Shown piece after piece: positions 16,368-25,936 of a DNA stretch of 64,000 nucleotides. The number at the start of each line of letters is the position of its first letter. The first letter of the stretch is position 1. The stretch covers positions 65,681 through 129,680 of the forward strand of contig CALVVF010000002.1 of assembly GCA_944363785.1 (NCBI GenBank), written 5' to 3'. This stretch comes from an uncultured Bacilli bacterium (GTDB lineage: Bacteria; Bacillota_I; Bacilli_A; RF39; UBA660). The notes beneath the pieces were generated by a model, which saw only the letters and a list, made by a program, of their open reading frames with translations, was not told the origin of the DNA and ran no database searches. The position numbers and the translations under genes are program-made.

Positions 16368-17387
16368 ATGGAAAGTATTTATAACAAAACATTAAATGAA
16401 CTAGAAACTTACTTTTTAGAAAAAAAAGATAAAAAATATCGTGCAACTCAAGTATTTGAATGGCTTTATCAAAAAAAAGTATCATCATTTACACAAATGT
16501 CCAATTTAAAGAAAGAAGTAATTGAAGAGTTGAATCAAGATTTTTGTATCGAAACGATGACAGTAGAAAAAGTAGAAAAAGATATCGATGTAAGCAAATA
16601 TCTTTTTCGACTAAAAGACAACGAAAAAATTGAAGCGGTATTGATGAATCATCATTATGGAAACAGTCTATGTATATCTACCCAAGTTGGTTGTAACATG
16701 GGATGTAAATTCTGTGAGAGTGGTCGCCTGAAGAAAGTACGTAACTTGGAAACATCGGAATTAGTTGAACAGATCCTACAAATTGAACACTTATGTCAAA
16801 CAAGAATCAGTCATGTAGTGGTGATGGGTATAGGAGAACCGTTTGATAACTATGATCATTTAGTTAAATTTATTGAGATTATTAATCATCCTAAAGGGTT
16901 AGCCTTAGGTAGTAGACATATTACCGTATCTACTTGTGGAATAATTCCTAAGATCAAAGAATTTATGACTCTTCCTTATCAAGTTAACCTTGCGATTAGT
17001 CTACACGCACCAAATAATGAAATTCGAAATAGTATTATGCCCATCAATAAGGTATATAATATAAATGAATTAATCAAAACATTAAAAGAATATGTCGATA
17101 AGACCAATCGTCGTGTTACTTTCGAATACATATTATTAAAAGGAATTAATGATAGAGAACAAGATGCGATCGAATTAGCGAATTTAGTACGAGATTTAAC
17201 TTGTTATATTAATCTAATTCCTTATAATGAAACCAATAATTTACAATTTAAACGAAGTGATTATGAGTCGATTACTAAGTTTTATGATATACTAAAAAAG
17301 AATAAGATAAATGCTACGATCAGAAGAGAGTTTGGTTCTAAAATCAGCGCAGCTTGTGGTCAGCTAAGGAGTAAAAAGGAGGACTAA
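16368..17387 (+). CDS. rlmN: Dual-specificity 23S rRNA/tRNA adenine C2-methyltransferase
   Basis: A radical-SAM enzyme that methylates A2503 of 23S rRNA and A37 of some tRNAs. The 339 residues include the N-terminal helical domain (RATQVFEWLYQKKV), the cluster motif CNMGCKFC, GIGEPFDNYDHLVK, and the resolving cysteine in the C-terminal SAACGQLR. It is the first gene of a tight operon, one base from prpC. Confidence 0.96.
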   Translation: MESIYNKTLNELETYFLEKKDKKYRATQVFEWLYQKKVSSFTQMSNLKKEVIEELNQDFCIETMTVEKVEKDIDVSKYLFRLKDNEKIEAVLMNHHYGNSLCISTQVGCNMGCKFCESGRLKKVRNLETSELVEQILQIEHLCQTRISHVVVMGIGEPFDNYDHLVKFIEIINHPKGLALGSRHITVSTCGIIPKIKEFMTLPYQVNLAISLHAPNNEIRNSIMPINKVYNINELIKTLKEYVDKTNRRVTFEYILLKGINDREQDAIELANLVRDLTCYINLIPYNETNNLQFKRSDYESITKFYDILKKNKINATIRREFGSKISAACGQLRSKKED

Positions 17388-17388
17388 T

Positions 17389-18138
17389 ATGAAATCATTT
17401 TGTCTAACAGATACTGGGAAAGTAAGGGATCACAATGAAGATAGTGTGATCATCGTCAGGAATAAAAATAATGATTATCTATTAGCAGTATCAGATGGGA
17501 TGGGAGGACACTCAGCAGGAGAAGTTGCCTCGTCGATTGCGATTAGTTATTTAGGTAAACATTTTCAAGAAACATTTTTAAATATGAATAAAGAACAAGC
17601 AATCGAATGGTTAAGAACGAGTGCAACGGAGATTAACCACTTAATTTTTAGCTATGCTGATGATCATCCAGAAAGTAAAGGAATGGGCGCAACTTTAGTC
17701 GTTGCGATCAATACAAAAGACTACATTTTATATGGTAATATTGGAGACTCCAGTGGGTTTGTAATGAAAGATGGAAAACTTCATAAGATTACTTATGATC
17801 ATACCCTAGTAAATTTATTAGTAACTGCTGGTGAATTAACGAAAGAAGAAGCTAAAGATCATCCTAAGAAAAATGTCTTAATGAAAGCATTAGGGGCCAC
17901 CAAGAATATCGATATCGATATATTCGATTGTGATACTTCTATTAGTGGGTTATTTCTATGTAGTGATGGCTTAACCAATATGTTAGAAGAAGAACAAATC
18001 GAAAGAGTATTACTAAGTGATTTAACGATCGAAGATAAATTAATTAAACTCGTACACAAAGCGAATAATCGAGGAGGGACAGACAATATATCAATCGCAT
18101 ATCTAATTAGAGAAGATAATGAGGAAGGTGAAGTATAA
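17389..18138 (+). CDS. prpC: PP2C-type Ser/Thr protein phosphatase
   Basis: 249 residues. It dephosphorylates PrkC and its substrates. PP2C motifs: DTGKVRDHNEDS, VSDGMGGHSAGEVAS, GMGATLVVA, YGNIGDSSGFV, LCSDGLTNML and GGTDNISIA, which supply the metal-binding Asp residues. Its stop overlaps the prkC start (TAATG), the classic coupling of this pair. Confidence 0.95.
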   Translation: MKSFCLTDTGKVRDHNEDSVIIVRNKNNDYLLAVSDGMGGHSAGEVASSIAISYLGKHFQETFLNMNKEQAIEWLRTSATEINHLIFSYADDHPESKGMGATLVVAINTKDYILYGNIGDSSGFVMKDGKLHKITYDHTLVNLLVTAGELTKEEAKDHPKKNVLMKALGATKNIDIDIFDCDTSISGLFLCSDGLTNMLEEEQIERVLLSDLTIEDKLIKLVHKANNRGGTDNISIAYLIREDNEEGEV

Positions 18139-19970
18139 TGATAGAAAAGGGGCAAAAAATTAATGATCGTTATGAGATCATTAAAAGTATTGGTGAAGGT
18201 GGTATGGCTAATGTTTATTTAGCCTATGATACAATTTTAGATAGAAGAGTAGCGATAAAGGTCTTACGAGGTGACTTATCAGGAGATGAAAAGTTTGTCA
18301 GACGTTTTCAAAGAGAAGCTTTATCCGCATCATCTTTATCTCATCCTAATATTGTGGAAATGTATGATGTAGGTGAAGACGATGGGTTATATTACATAGT
18401 AATGGAATATATCGAAGGAAAGACACTTAAACAATTAATCAAAAAACGTGGAAGTTTAACTTTAAGTGAAGCAATTGATATTATGCTTCAACTTACCGAT
18501 GGAATTTCTCATGCCCATGATAGCTATATCATTCACCGTGATTTAAAACCTCAAAATATTATGATCCGTGAAGATGGATCAATAAAAATTACTGATTTTG
18601 GAATTGCTATGGCATTGAATTCTACTCAGTTAACACAGACAAATTCTGTAATGGGATCGGTTCATTATCTTCCTCCGGAACAAGCAAGTGGTAAAGGGTC
18701 AACTATTCGTAGTGATATCTATTCGATGGGAATTTTATTCTATGAATTATTAACGGGACAATTACCATTTAAAGGAGATAATGCTGTAGAGATTGCTTTA
18801 AAACAGATGCGAGATGATATACCTAGTATTAGAAAAAAGAATCCCGCAATTCCTCAGAGTGTAGAAAATGTTATCTTAAAAGCTACAGCTAAAAATCCTA
18901 AAAATCGTTATGCAGATGCCAAAGAGATGCATGCAGATCTTTTAACGGTATTAAATGATGAACGAATGGATGAAGAAAAAATTGTCTTCAAATATCCTGA
19001 ACATGAAATTGAAGAGAATACGAAAACTATCACAGTAGTAAAAAAGAAAACTGAAGAGAAAATCCAAGAAGTAAAAGAAGAACAAGAAGTACCACCAGAA
19101 GAAGAGAAGGAAGAAGAAGTAGAGGAAGATAAAACACTAAAGCGAACCAATCGGATTGTTTGGATTTTAGCCTCTTTATTTACACTAATTGTTATTGGAG
19201 TAGTAACGGTATTTCTAATTATTCCTTATTTTTCTAGAACACCGGATATTGAAATACCAGATGTATCTAACATGAGTGTAGTAGAAGCAGAACGTAAATT
19301 AAAAGAAGAAGGTTTTGAAGTGGCAGTAGAAACCAAAAAAGAAGAAAATGCCACAATCGAATCAGGAAAAGTCATTAAAACTTCTCCTGCTGCTGGAAGA
19401 ACCGTTAAAGAAGGAACGGTAATTACTATTTACGAATCCCTTGGTCAAGAAAAATATGAAGTAGCAGATTTAACGGGAGAGAATGCTGAGGCGCAAAAAG
19501 AAATTCTAGAAACGATGTATGGATTAAAAGTAACGATTGAAAAACGAGCTGTCGATAATCCTGATGATTATGACGAAGGAGAAATTATTGATCAGAGTGT
19601 ACAACCAGGTAATACGTTAGTAAAAGGGGATTCTATTATCCTTTATGTAGCGGATATTGAAGATGTTTATCCTAACATGGTAGAAGATGGCTGGACAGTT
19701 GATGATGTTAAGGCATTCTGTGAAAAATATAATATTAAGTTAACGATTGATTATCAGGCAACTTCTCAATATACAGAAGGAACTTTAATTAGCCAATCTC
19801 GTTCACCAAAAACACCAATCGTCTCTGGTTCGACATTAAAGATCGTAGTAGCAGAAGCTCCAAATGAAAATTCAAGTGGAGAACCAACTGATCCTGATGC
19901 AGAACCTTCACCAACACCAACACCGACACCATCATCTTCGCCAACACCATCACCTACACCAGAACAATAA
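18138..19970 (+). CDS. prkC: PASTA-domain Ser/Thr protein kinase
   Basis: 610 residues. The cytosolic kinase domain has IGEGGMANVYLAYD, the VAIK lysine, HRDLKPQNIM, DFGIA and the PEQASG activation region. An acidic juxtamembrane linker is followed by a membrane segment (about residues 335-357) and three extracellular PASTA domains that in relatives sense muropeptides. The end is an unusual Pro/Thr/Ser-rich tail (PTPTPTPSSSPTPSP), perhaps wall-spanning. In Bacillus PrkC triggers germination in response to peptidoglycan fragments, which would suit a spore former. Confidence 0.95.
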   Translation: MIEKGQKINDRYEIIKSIGEGGMANVYLAYDTILDRRVAIKVLRGDLSGDEKFVRRFQREALSASSLSHPNIVEMYDVGEDDGLYYIVMEYIEGKTLKQLIKKRGSLTLSEAIDIMLQLTDGISHAHDSYIIHRDLKPQNIMIREDGSIKITDFGIAMALNSTQLTQTNSVMGSVHYLPPEQASGKGSTIRSDIYSMGILFYELLTGQLPFKGDNAVEIALKQMRDDIPSIRKKNPAIPQSVENVILKATAKNPKNRYADAKEMHADLLTVLNDERMDEEKIVFKYPEHEIEENTKTITVVKKKTEEKIQEVKEEQEVPPEEEKEEEVEEDKTLKRTNRIVWILASLFTLIVIGVVTVFLIIPYFSRTPDIEIPDVSNMSVVEAERKLKEEGFEVAVETKKEENATIESGKVIKTSPAAGRTVKEGTVITIYESLGQEKYEVADLTGENAEAQKEILETMYGLKVTIEKRAVDNPDDYDEGEIIDQSVQPGNTLVKGDSIILYVADIEDVYPNMVEDGWTVDDVKAFCEKYNIKLTIDYQATSQYTEGTLISQSRSPKTPIVSGSTLKIVVAEAPNENSSGEPTDPDAEPSPTPTPTPSSSPTPSPTPEQ

Positions 19971-19982
19971 CAGGGGGAATAA

Positions 19983-20816
19983 ATGAAAGGTCAAATTGTA
20001 AAAATAGTAAGTAATTTATGCACTGTCGAGTGTGAAGATGGAATATACGAGTGTACACCTCGTGGTAAATTTCGTAATCAAAAGATCAGCCCAGTCGTTG
20101 GCGATTATGTAGAATTTGATGAAAAAAATAACTACCTATTAGAAATTTTGCCACGAAAAAATCATCTCGAAAGACCACTTGTTAGTAATATCGATCAAGG
20201 ACTTTTAGTAACTAGTGTTAAAAGTCCTGATTTTTCGACGAATCTATTAGATAAGTTATTAGCTGTGATGGAATATCATCATATCACACCGATTATTTGT
20301 ATCACAAAATGGGACTTATTAAATAGAAAAGAAAAAAAAGAAATAAAAAAGATACTAAAATACTATCAAAAAATAGGATACAAAGTAGTCTATAACCATA
20401 AATTATGGCAGGTTAGAAAAATATTTAAAAATAAAACAACAGTTTTGACTGGTCAAACAGGTGCTGGGAAATCGACATTAATTAACAAACTAGATAGTAA
20501 GTTTCAGTTGGAAACCAATGAAATTTCAAAAGCTTTAGGAAGAGGAAAACATACGACTAGACACGTAGAACTTCTCCATTTATTAAAAGGTAAAGTTTTA
20601 GATACCCCAGGTTTTTCTCAACTTGATTTTCAAGAAGTCCCTGATCACGAATTAAGAGATGCTTTTATTGAATTTCAGAAATATCCTTGTCCATATAAAG
20701 ACTGCATGCATTTATCAGAAAAAGAATGCCAGGTTAAAGCGAATGTCGAAAAGAAAAATATCTTAGCTAGTCGTTATGAAAATTATCAAAAGCTGATGAA
20801 GAAGAGTAGGTGGTAA
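19983..20816 (+). CDS. rsgA: Ribosome small-subunit-dependent GTPase A
   Basis: A circularly permuted GTPase that helps late 30S assembly. The 277 residues show an N-terminal OB fold, the G4 motif TKWD before G1 (GQTGAGKSTLINKL), DTPG, and a C-terminal zinc motif CPYKDCMHLSEKEC. It keeps the prkC-rsgA-rpe order of Bacillus and is one base from rpe. Confidence 0.96.
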   Translation: MKGQIVKIVSNLCTVECEDGIYECTPRGKFRNQKISPVVGDYVEFDEKNNYLLEILPRKNHLERPLVSNIDQGLLVTSVKSPDFSTNLLDKLLAVMEYHHITPIICITKWDLLNRKEKKEIKKILKYYQKIGYKVVYNHKLWQVRKIFKNKTTVLTGQTGAGKSTLINKLDSKFQLETNEISKALGRGKHTTRHVELLHLLKGKVLDTPGFSQLDFQEVPDHELRDAFIEFQKYPCPYKDCMHLSEKECQVKANVEKKNILASRYENYQKLMKKSRW

Positions 20817-20817
20817 A

Positions 20818-21489
20818 ATGAAAATATCTGCTTCTTTTCTTTCTTGTCGGAAAATAGAAAAAGCGATAGAAAAATTATCGCTTACCGATGTCGACTATAT
20901 TCATGTGGATTTTGTCGATAATACATTCTGTCAAGGAAAGAAAATTCCAATGAGAAAGCTAAAAAAAATATATCGTTATACAGCTAAGCGGTTAGACGTG
21001 CATCTTATGGTAAAAAAACCAAAAAAATATATTAAACAGTTTGTCAAACTAAATACTGAAATGATTACCTTCCCGATCGAGATTGAAAAAGACATCGAGA
21101 AGAACTTAAATTTGATAAAAAAATACGGTCTAAAATGTGGATTATCCATTAACCCTGATACCAATCTACATCTATTAGAAAAATGGTTAGATAAAATTGA
21201 TATGATCCTTATCATGGGAGTAAATCCAGGATATGGTGGTCAAGAATTTATCCCCGAAGTAAAAAATAGAGTGGAGATCGTAAGAAAAATGATCACTGAA
21301 CATCAGGCTAAGACCCTTTTAAGTATAGATGGTGGTATCGACCAAGAAATAGCGAAAGAAGTTACCCCATTTGTCGATATTATAGTAAGTGGTTCCTATA
21401 TCACCAACAGTGATGATTATCAATTAACGATCGATCGTCTACGAGGAAAAATAGGACCAGAAAAAGAGGCAGATACACCTAATATCTAG
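20818..21489 (+). CDS. rpe: Ribulose-phosphate 3-epimerase
   Basis: A TIM-barrel enzyme interconverting ribulose-5-P and xylulose-5-P. The 223 residues keep the metal and acid-base residues: His and Asp in IHVDFVDN, His in VHLMVKKP, Asp in SIDGGI. The phosphate loop GVNPGYGGQEFIPE is present. The usual MDGHFVPN motif is changed to VDNTFCQG, so it is divergent but probably active. It is the last gene of the operon, with a terminator over its end. Confidence 0.9.
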   Translation: MKISASFLSCRKIEKAIEKLSLTDVDYIHVDFVDNTFCQGKKIPMRKLKKIYRYTAKRLDVHLMVKKPKKYIKQFVKLNTEMITFPIEIEKDIEKNLNLIKKYGLKCGLSINPDTNLHLLEKWLDKIDMILIMGVNPGYGGQEFIPEVKNRVEIVRKMITEHQAKTLLSIDGGIDQEIAKEVTPFVDIIVSGSYITNSDDYQLTIDRLRGKIGPEKEADTPNI

Positions 21490-21498
21490 CCTTTTTTT
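21467..21498 (+). terminator. Terminator of the rlmN-rpe operon
   Basis: AGGCAGATA (21467-21475) and TATCTAGCCT (21483-21492) with one bulged base, then seven Ts. Confidence 0.75.
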
Positions 21499-21501
21499 CA
21501 C

Positions 21502-21525
21502 AAAAAAATAAGTGATTACTCACTT
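21502..21525 (-). terminator. Terminator of rpmB
   Basis: On the minus strand AAGTGA-GTAA-TCACTT followed by a T run; it overlaps the rpmB stop. Confidence 0.7.
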
Positions 21526-21707
21526 ACTTCTTCGATCTTTTCATTTTTTCTAGAAGTTTTAATTTCTCTTGCACTAAGTCTTACTCTAGTACCATCTTCT
21601 AATCTAACTGTTTGAAGATTAACTCCTTGTTTTTTTCTACTAGCATTTAATGCATGAGAACGTTTATTTCCAAATAAAGGCTTTTTATTCGTAACTTTAA
21701 CTGCCAT
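21516..21707 (-). CDS. rpmB: 50S ribosomal protein bL28
   Basis: 63 residues with the L28 core NKKPLFGNKRSHALNASRKK and RVRLSAREIKT. The cysteines of zinc-type L28 are absent, so this is the zinc-independent form. It is convergent with rpe; the Bacillus order is also rpe...rpmB with rpmB on the opposite strand. The SD AAGGAGG is well placed. spoVM, which lies here in Bacillus, is not found in the 26 bases between the genes. Confidence 0.95.
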   Translation of the reverse strand: MAVKVTNKKPLFGNKRSHALNASRKKQGVNLQTVRLEDGTRVRLSAREIKTSRKNEKIEEVSE

Positions 21708-21750
21708 AGTTCTCTTCCTCCTTTAATACTTGATTTAACTTGCGCTTATA

Positions 21751-21779
21751 ACTTTATCATAGATTTATCCATAAGTCAA
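21751..21779 (-). promoter_or_regulatory. Promoter of rpmB
   Basis: On the minus strand TTGACT, a 17-bp spacer and TAAAGT. Confidence 0.5.
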
Positions 21780-21828
21780 ATAAAACAAGCGAAAAAATTA
21801 TGCCTTTACGTTCTTTTTTCTAATTTTA

Positions 21829-21856
21829 TTGCTTTTTTTCAAAAAAAATATATAAT
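21829..21856 (+). promoter_or_regulatory. Promoter of the 21887 gene
   Basis: TTGCTT (21829-21834), a 16-bp spacer and TATAAT (21851-21856). Confidence 0.6.
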
Positions 21857-21886
21857 AAGGACAATATAAAGTTAAGGAGGGGTTTT

Positions 21887-22801
21887 ATGTGGCCAGAAAT
21901 TCAACGTAAAAATCATGTAGGAGTGAATTTTAAACCAAATTTTTGGAAGATATGGGGACCAACTTATATGGTTTACTTTCATCCTGATTTATTTTCTAAG
22001 GACAAAAAGATAAACAGTATTTATTGCTTTTGGCAACCGTTTACTACTGTTGAGTTCAACAAAGAAGATATCGCTATGGTACTTGAATATGGTTGTGGAG
22101 ACTTTGGTAACCATTGTATCTTTTTTTCGTACAAAGATGTTCCTGATATCGAGCATTCAAGATATGTAAATTATTATGTTTTACCTACTTTTGAAACCTT
22201 AGAAGAAGATGTACTCAATATATATAATGGAATATTAATGAAAAAGAATAATGAAGAGTTATATGTTACTTATCTAGAAGATCATCTTTTTACTCTTCAA
22301 GCTTTATCTTCTGGTCAAAGAAAACAATTACAAGATAAGTTAGGATTTCAATTAGAAGAGTACCGAGATTACTTAGAAAAAGCCATCGCTCTTGTTTCAC
22401 AAATTCCTATGGAGAGTCGAACCCCCATAATAAAAAAACTATATGATTTTTCTAACTTACCTACAGTTATTTCATGTCTAGAAACTGAGTATCCTGAAAC
22501 GGAAAAAAAGTCATTAAGAGATCAATTTGAAAAAAATTATGAAAGCTACCATAGTCCTTTCATGAATTATCCAAATGATCTAAATTCCATCTTTCAGCAC
22601 GCTAGAGATCAGCATTTAGATTGCGTTATGCTGTATATAGAGAAAGAAGTACCAGAAATTACTTATGATCCGATTACTAACAAATTAGTTCAAACAGAAA
22701 AAACGACTACCGTTTTTGAAACTATCTATGGATCAGTTAGTTTAGAAAATGATGTTGCCACTTTTAAAGAGAAAAAAAGGGACTATTCCAAGTTAAAATA
22801 A
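21887..22801 (+). CDS. Hypothetical protein, 304 residues
   Basis: I do not recognise the family. The N-terminal third is rich in aromatic residues (FWKIWGPTYMVYFHPDLF, CFWQPFTTVEF, YGCGDFGNHCIFFSY), suggesting a compact beta-rich domain with two nearby cysteines. The middle is helical and charged, and the end is a short beta-rich tail. There is no signal peptide or membrane segment. A strong SD (AAGGAGGGG) precedes ATG 21887. It has its own promoter and is not in an operon. Confidence 0.65.
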   Translation: MWPEIQRKNHVGVNFKPNFWKIWGPTYMVYFHPDLFSKDKKINSIYCFWQPFTTVEFNKEDIAMVLEYGCGDFGNHCIFFSYKDVPDIEHSRYVNYYVLPTFETLEEDVLNIYNGILMKKNNEELYVTYLEDHLFTLQALSSGQRKQLQDKLGFQLEEYRDYLEKAIALVSQIPMESRTPIIKKLYDFSNLPTVISCLETEYPETEKKSLRDQFEKNYESYHSPFMNYPNDLNSIFQHARDQHLDCVMLYIEKEVPEITYDPITNKLVQTEKTTTVFETIYGSVSLENDVATFKEKKRDYSKLK

Positions 22802-22820
22802 CCTAGTAGAAAAGTCTATA

Positions 22821-22858
22821 ACAAAGCAGTTGAACCCTAAAAAAGTTAACTGTTTTAT
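22821..22858 (+). terminator. Probable terminator after the 21887 gene
   Basis: AAGCAGTT and AACTGTTTT form a stem with one G-T pair, then an A/T-rich end. Confidence 0.5.
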
Positions 22859-22958
22859 TTCGGTTAGAGAATTAAAGAGAAAAGGAGCAGATAAATTGGC
22901 GAAAAGTAGAACAGCCAATACTTTTATGGTAAAATAAGAATAGATTGGGGGAGATACT

Positions 22959-25919
22959 ATGTACGTACCATTATATATAAAAACAAATTATTCTTTATTA
23001 TCGAGTGTAATTAAAATAGATCAATTATTAGAGTGTGCGAAAAAGCATCATATTTCTTCCCTAGCTATAACCGATAATAATATGTTCGCTACTATGGAGT
23101 TCTACCACAAATGTAGACAAGCAGAAATTAATCCAATAATCGGTTTAGAAGTAGAATTAGAAAACGATATTTTATTATTATATGCTAAAAATTATCGTGG
23201 CTATCAAACTTTAATTAAACTATCGACAATACAGAGTGAGAGAAAAATTAGCCAATTAGATATAGAAAATAATCATGAAGAAGTAATCGCTATCGTTCCT
23301 TTTTCTAGTAGACATATATTAACAACTATTCAGAATATAATTCCTGATTGTTATTTAGGATACCAAAATAAACAAGAAGAAATAGAAGCCAAAAAAATAA
23401 GTCAGAATATCGTCTATGTCAATCAAACCCTATACTTAGATGCCTCAGAAAGTGAATACTTAAAATATCTATATATGATACGTGATGGTAAGACAATAGC
23501 GGATACTACTTTCTATGATCTAAATGATCACGAACTACGGTTAGAAAATATCTATGAATATTCAACCAATACAGGTTTATGGACAACCGAAGTAATTGCT
23601 AATCAATGTAGAGTGGAGTTTCCAGAGACACAGTTGTTGTTACCCATCTTTGAAACAGGAAAAAATGTAACTTCTGATCAATATCTAGAAAATCTTGCTA
23701 AAGCAGGACTTGCGAGAAGATTAAATAATCAAGTACCAGCATCTTATGCTAACCGTTTAAATTATGAACTTAGTATCATCGAAAAAATGGGTTTTTCCAA
23801 TTACTTTTTAGTTGTGTATGACTTTATTAAATATGCAAAGAAAAATAAAATCCTAGTAGGTCCTGGACGTGGTAGTGGTGCCGGTTCTTTAGTTTGTTAT
23901 TCTATCGGGATAACCGATATCGATCCGATTCAATATGATTTATTATTTGAACGTTTTTTAAATCCGGAAAGAATCAGTATGCCTGATATTGATACTGATT
24001 TTCCAGATATTTATCGTGATCAAGTAATTCAATATGTCATCCAAAAATATGGTCAAAAAAGAGTAAGTGGTATCGTAACCTTTGGAACCTTAGCTGCCAA
24101 ACAAGCACTACGAGATGTAGCTAGAGTACTAAATGTTCCTAGCTATCAAATTGATTTGATCACTAAACGAATTCCTAACGTAACAAAACAGAAATTACCA
24201 GATTTCTATCATACAGATAAAGAATTAAAAAATATCATCGATAGTGAAAAGAAACTTCAATTAATGTTTAAAATTGCCTGTCATATCGAGGGCTTTCCTA
24301 GACATACTTCTTCCCATGCTGCCGGAATCGTCATGTGTAAAAAAGATTTAGATGAAGTAATTCCGTTAACGAAAAGTGATACCATGTATTTAAGTGGATT
24401 TTCTATGGAATACTTAGAACCATTAGGACTATTAAAAATGGATTTCCTAGGATTAAGAACTCTAACGACGATTATGCATATTATGGAAGAAATTACAAAA
24501 AAAGAAAATATAACTATCGATTTTAATCGTATTCCTCTTGATGACAAAAAAGTATTAGCTTTATTTCAAAAAGCCGATACAACCGGTATTTTTCAATTTG
24601 AATCAGAAGGAATGAAAAACTTTTTAAGAAACCTAGAACCAAACAGTTTTGAAGATATCTTTGCTGCCATTGCTTTGTTCAGACCGGGTCCAGCTAGTAA
24701 CATTGATTCTTATATTAGAAGAAAAAAAGGACAAGAAGAAATTACTTACCTAGATCCATGCCTAGAACCAATCTTAAAGAGTACAAAAGGAATTATCATC
24801 TATCAAGAACAAATTATGCAGATTGCTAATCAATTAGCTGGATATTCTTTAGGAGAAGCAGATATTTTAAGAAAAGCAATGAGTAAAAAGAAAAGTGATG
24901 TCTTAAAAAATGAAGAAGAAAAATTTATAAGACAGAGTGTAGAAAGAGGACATACTCAAGAAATAGCTAAGCAGATTTTTGACTTGATTTTGAATTTTGC
25001 AAATTTTGGATTCAATCGTTCACATTCAGTAGCTTACTCATTGATTGCGTATAAGATGGCTTATTTAAAAGTGTATTTTCCCAAATACTTTTATAGTAGT
25101 TTATTAAGTTCAGTAATTGGAAGTGATTCTAAAACCAAAGAATATACCAATGAAATTAAGGCTAAGAAAATAAAAATAAAAAAACCATGTATCAATCAAA
25201 GTGGCAAAGAATATATCGTAGAACCAGATGGAATCAGATATCCATTAACAGGAATAAAAAATGTAGGATTAGTCTCAGTAGAAGCAATTCTTGCTAATCG
25301 TCAAGAACCATATACAGATATCTTTGATTTTGTTCGTAAAAATGCCGATCGCGGAATAAATAGTAAAGTATTTGAATCTTTAATTGATGCCGGATGTTTT
25401 GATCTCTTTGGCTATAACCATCATACTCTTCATCATAATTTAGACAGTATCTTGAATTATGCTGAACTAGTAAAAGACTTAGATAGCGAATATGTATTAA
25501 AACCAGAGATTGAAGTAGTAGAAGAATATAGTAAAGAATATCTAATAAATAAAGAAAAAGAATTATTTGGTATCTATTTAAGTAATCATCCAGTTACTTT
25601 CTATAAAGCCAAATATTCTGATATTGTTTCTTTAGATCAGATAAAAGATAATTATAATCGCAAAGTAAAAGTAATTGTATTAATTGACAAAGTACGAACG
25701 ATAAAAACTAAAAACGGTGATGATATGATGTTTTTATGGGGAAGTGATGAATATCAAGCAATGGATTTTACACTCTTTCCTAAGACATATCAACGTTATT
25801 TAAATATGTCACTCCAAAGTAATATGATTGTAAAAATAGAAGGAAAAGTAGAAAGAAGATATGATAAGTTTCAAGTGATAGTCGATCAAATTGAATGGCT
25901 AAATCAGAAAGAAAATTAA
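22959..25919 (+). CDS. dnaE: DNA polymerase III alpha subunit DnaE
   Basis: 986 residues, shorter than B. subtilis DnaE. An N-terminal PHP domain (YSLLSSVIKIDQLL, AITDNNMFATMEFY) is followed by the C-family polymerase core: GPGRGSGAGSLVCYSIGIT, the catalytic Asp pair in MPDIDTDFPD (about residue 342) and the third Asp in LLKMDFLGLRTL (about 493). A helix-hairpin-helix region and a C-terminal OB fold come next. In PolC-containing Bacillota, DnaE extends RNA primers on the lagging strand. The repeat-protein pseudogene starts 17 bases downstream and may share its transcript. Confidence 0.95.
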   Translation: MYVPLYIKTNYSLLSSVIKIDQLLECAKKHHISSLAITDNNMFATMEFYHKCRQAEINPIIGLEVELENDILLLYAKNYRGYQTLIKLSTIQSERKISQLDIENNHEEVIAIVPFSSRHILTTIQNIIPDCYLGYQNKQEEIEAKKISQNIVYVNQTLYLDASESEYLKYLYMIRDGKTIADTTFYDLNDHELRLENIYEYSTNTGLWTTEVIANQCRVEFPETQLLLPIFETGKNVTSDQYLENLAKAGLARRLNNQVPASYANRLNYELSIIEKMGFSNYFLVVYDFIKYAKKNKILVGPGRGSGAGSLVCYSIGITDIDPIQYDLLFERFLNPERISMPDIDTDFPDIYRDQVIQYVIQKYGQKRVSGIVTFGTLAAKQALRDVARVLNVPSYQIDLITKRIPNVTKQKLPDFYHTDKELKNIIDSEKKLQLMFKIACHIEGFPRHTSSHAAGIVMCKKDLDEVIPLTKSDTMYLSGFSMEYLEPLGLLKMDFLGLRTLTTIMHIMEEITKKENITIDFNRIPLDDKKVLALFQKADTTGIFQFESEGMKNFLRNLEPNSFEDIFAAIALFRPGPASNIDSYIRRKKGQEEITYLDPCLEPILKSTKGIIIYQEQIMQIANQLAGYSLGEADILRKAMSKKKSDVLKNEEEKFIRQSVERGHTQEIAKQIFDLILNFANFGFNRSHSVAYSLIAYKMAYLKVYFPKYFYSSLLSSVIGSDSKTKEYTNEIKAKKIKIKKPCINQSGKEYIVEPDGIRYPLTGIKNVGLVSVEAILANRQEPYTDIFDFVRKNADRGINSKVFESLIDAGCFDLFGYNHHTLHHNLDSILNYAELVKDLDSEYVLKPEIEVVEEYSKEYLINKEKELFGIYLSNHPVTFYKAKYSDIVSLDQIKDNYNRKVKVIVLIDKVRTIKTKNGDDMMFLWGSDEYQAMDFTLFPKTYQRYLNMSLQSNMIVKIEGKVERRYDKFQVIVDQIEWLNQKEN

Positions 25920-25936
25920 AGAAAGAGGGGGATTAA

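Noticed and set aside
20818-21489. Rpe as an inactive epimerase because of the altered MDGHFVPN motif
   Set aside because: The metal-binding His/Asp residues and the second catalytic Asp are still present, so loss of activity cannot be argued from sequence.
21489-21516. spoVM at its Bacillus position between rpe and rpmB
   Set aside because: Only 26 bases separate the genes; no small frame fits.
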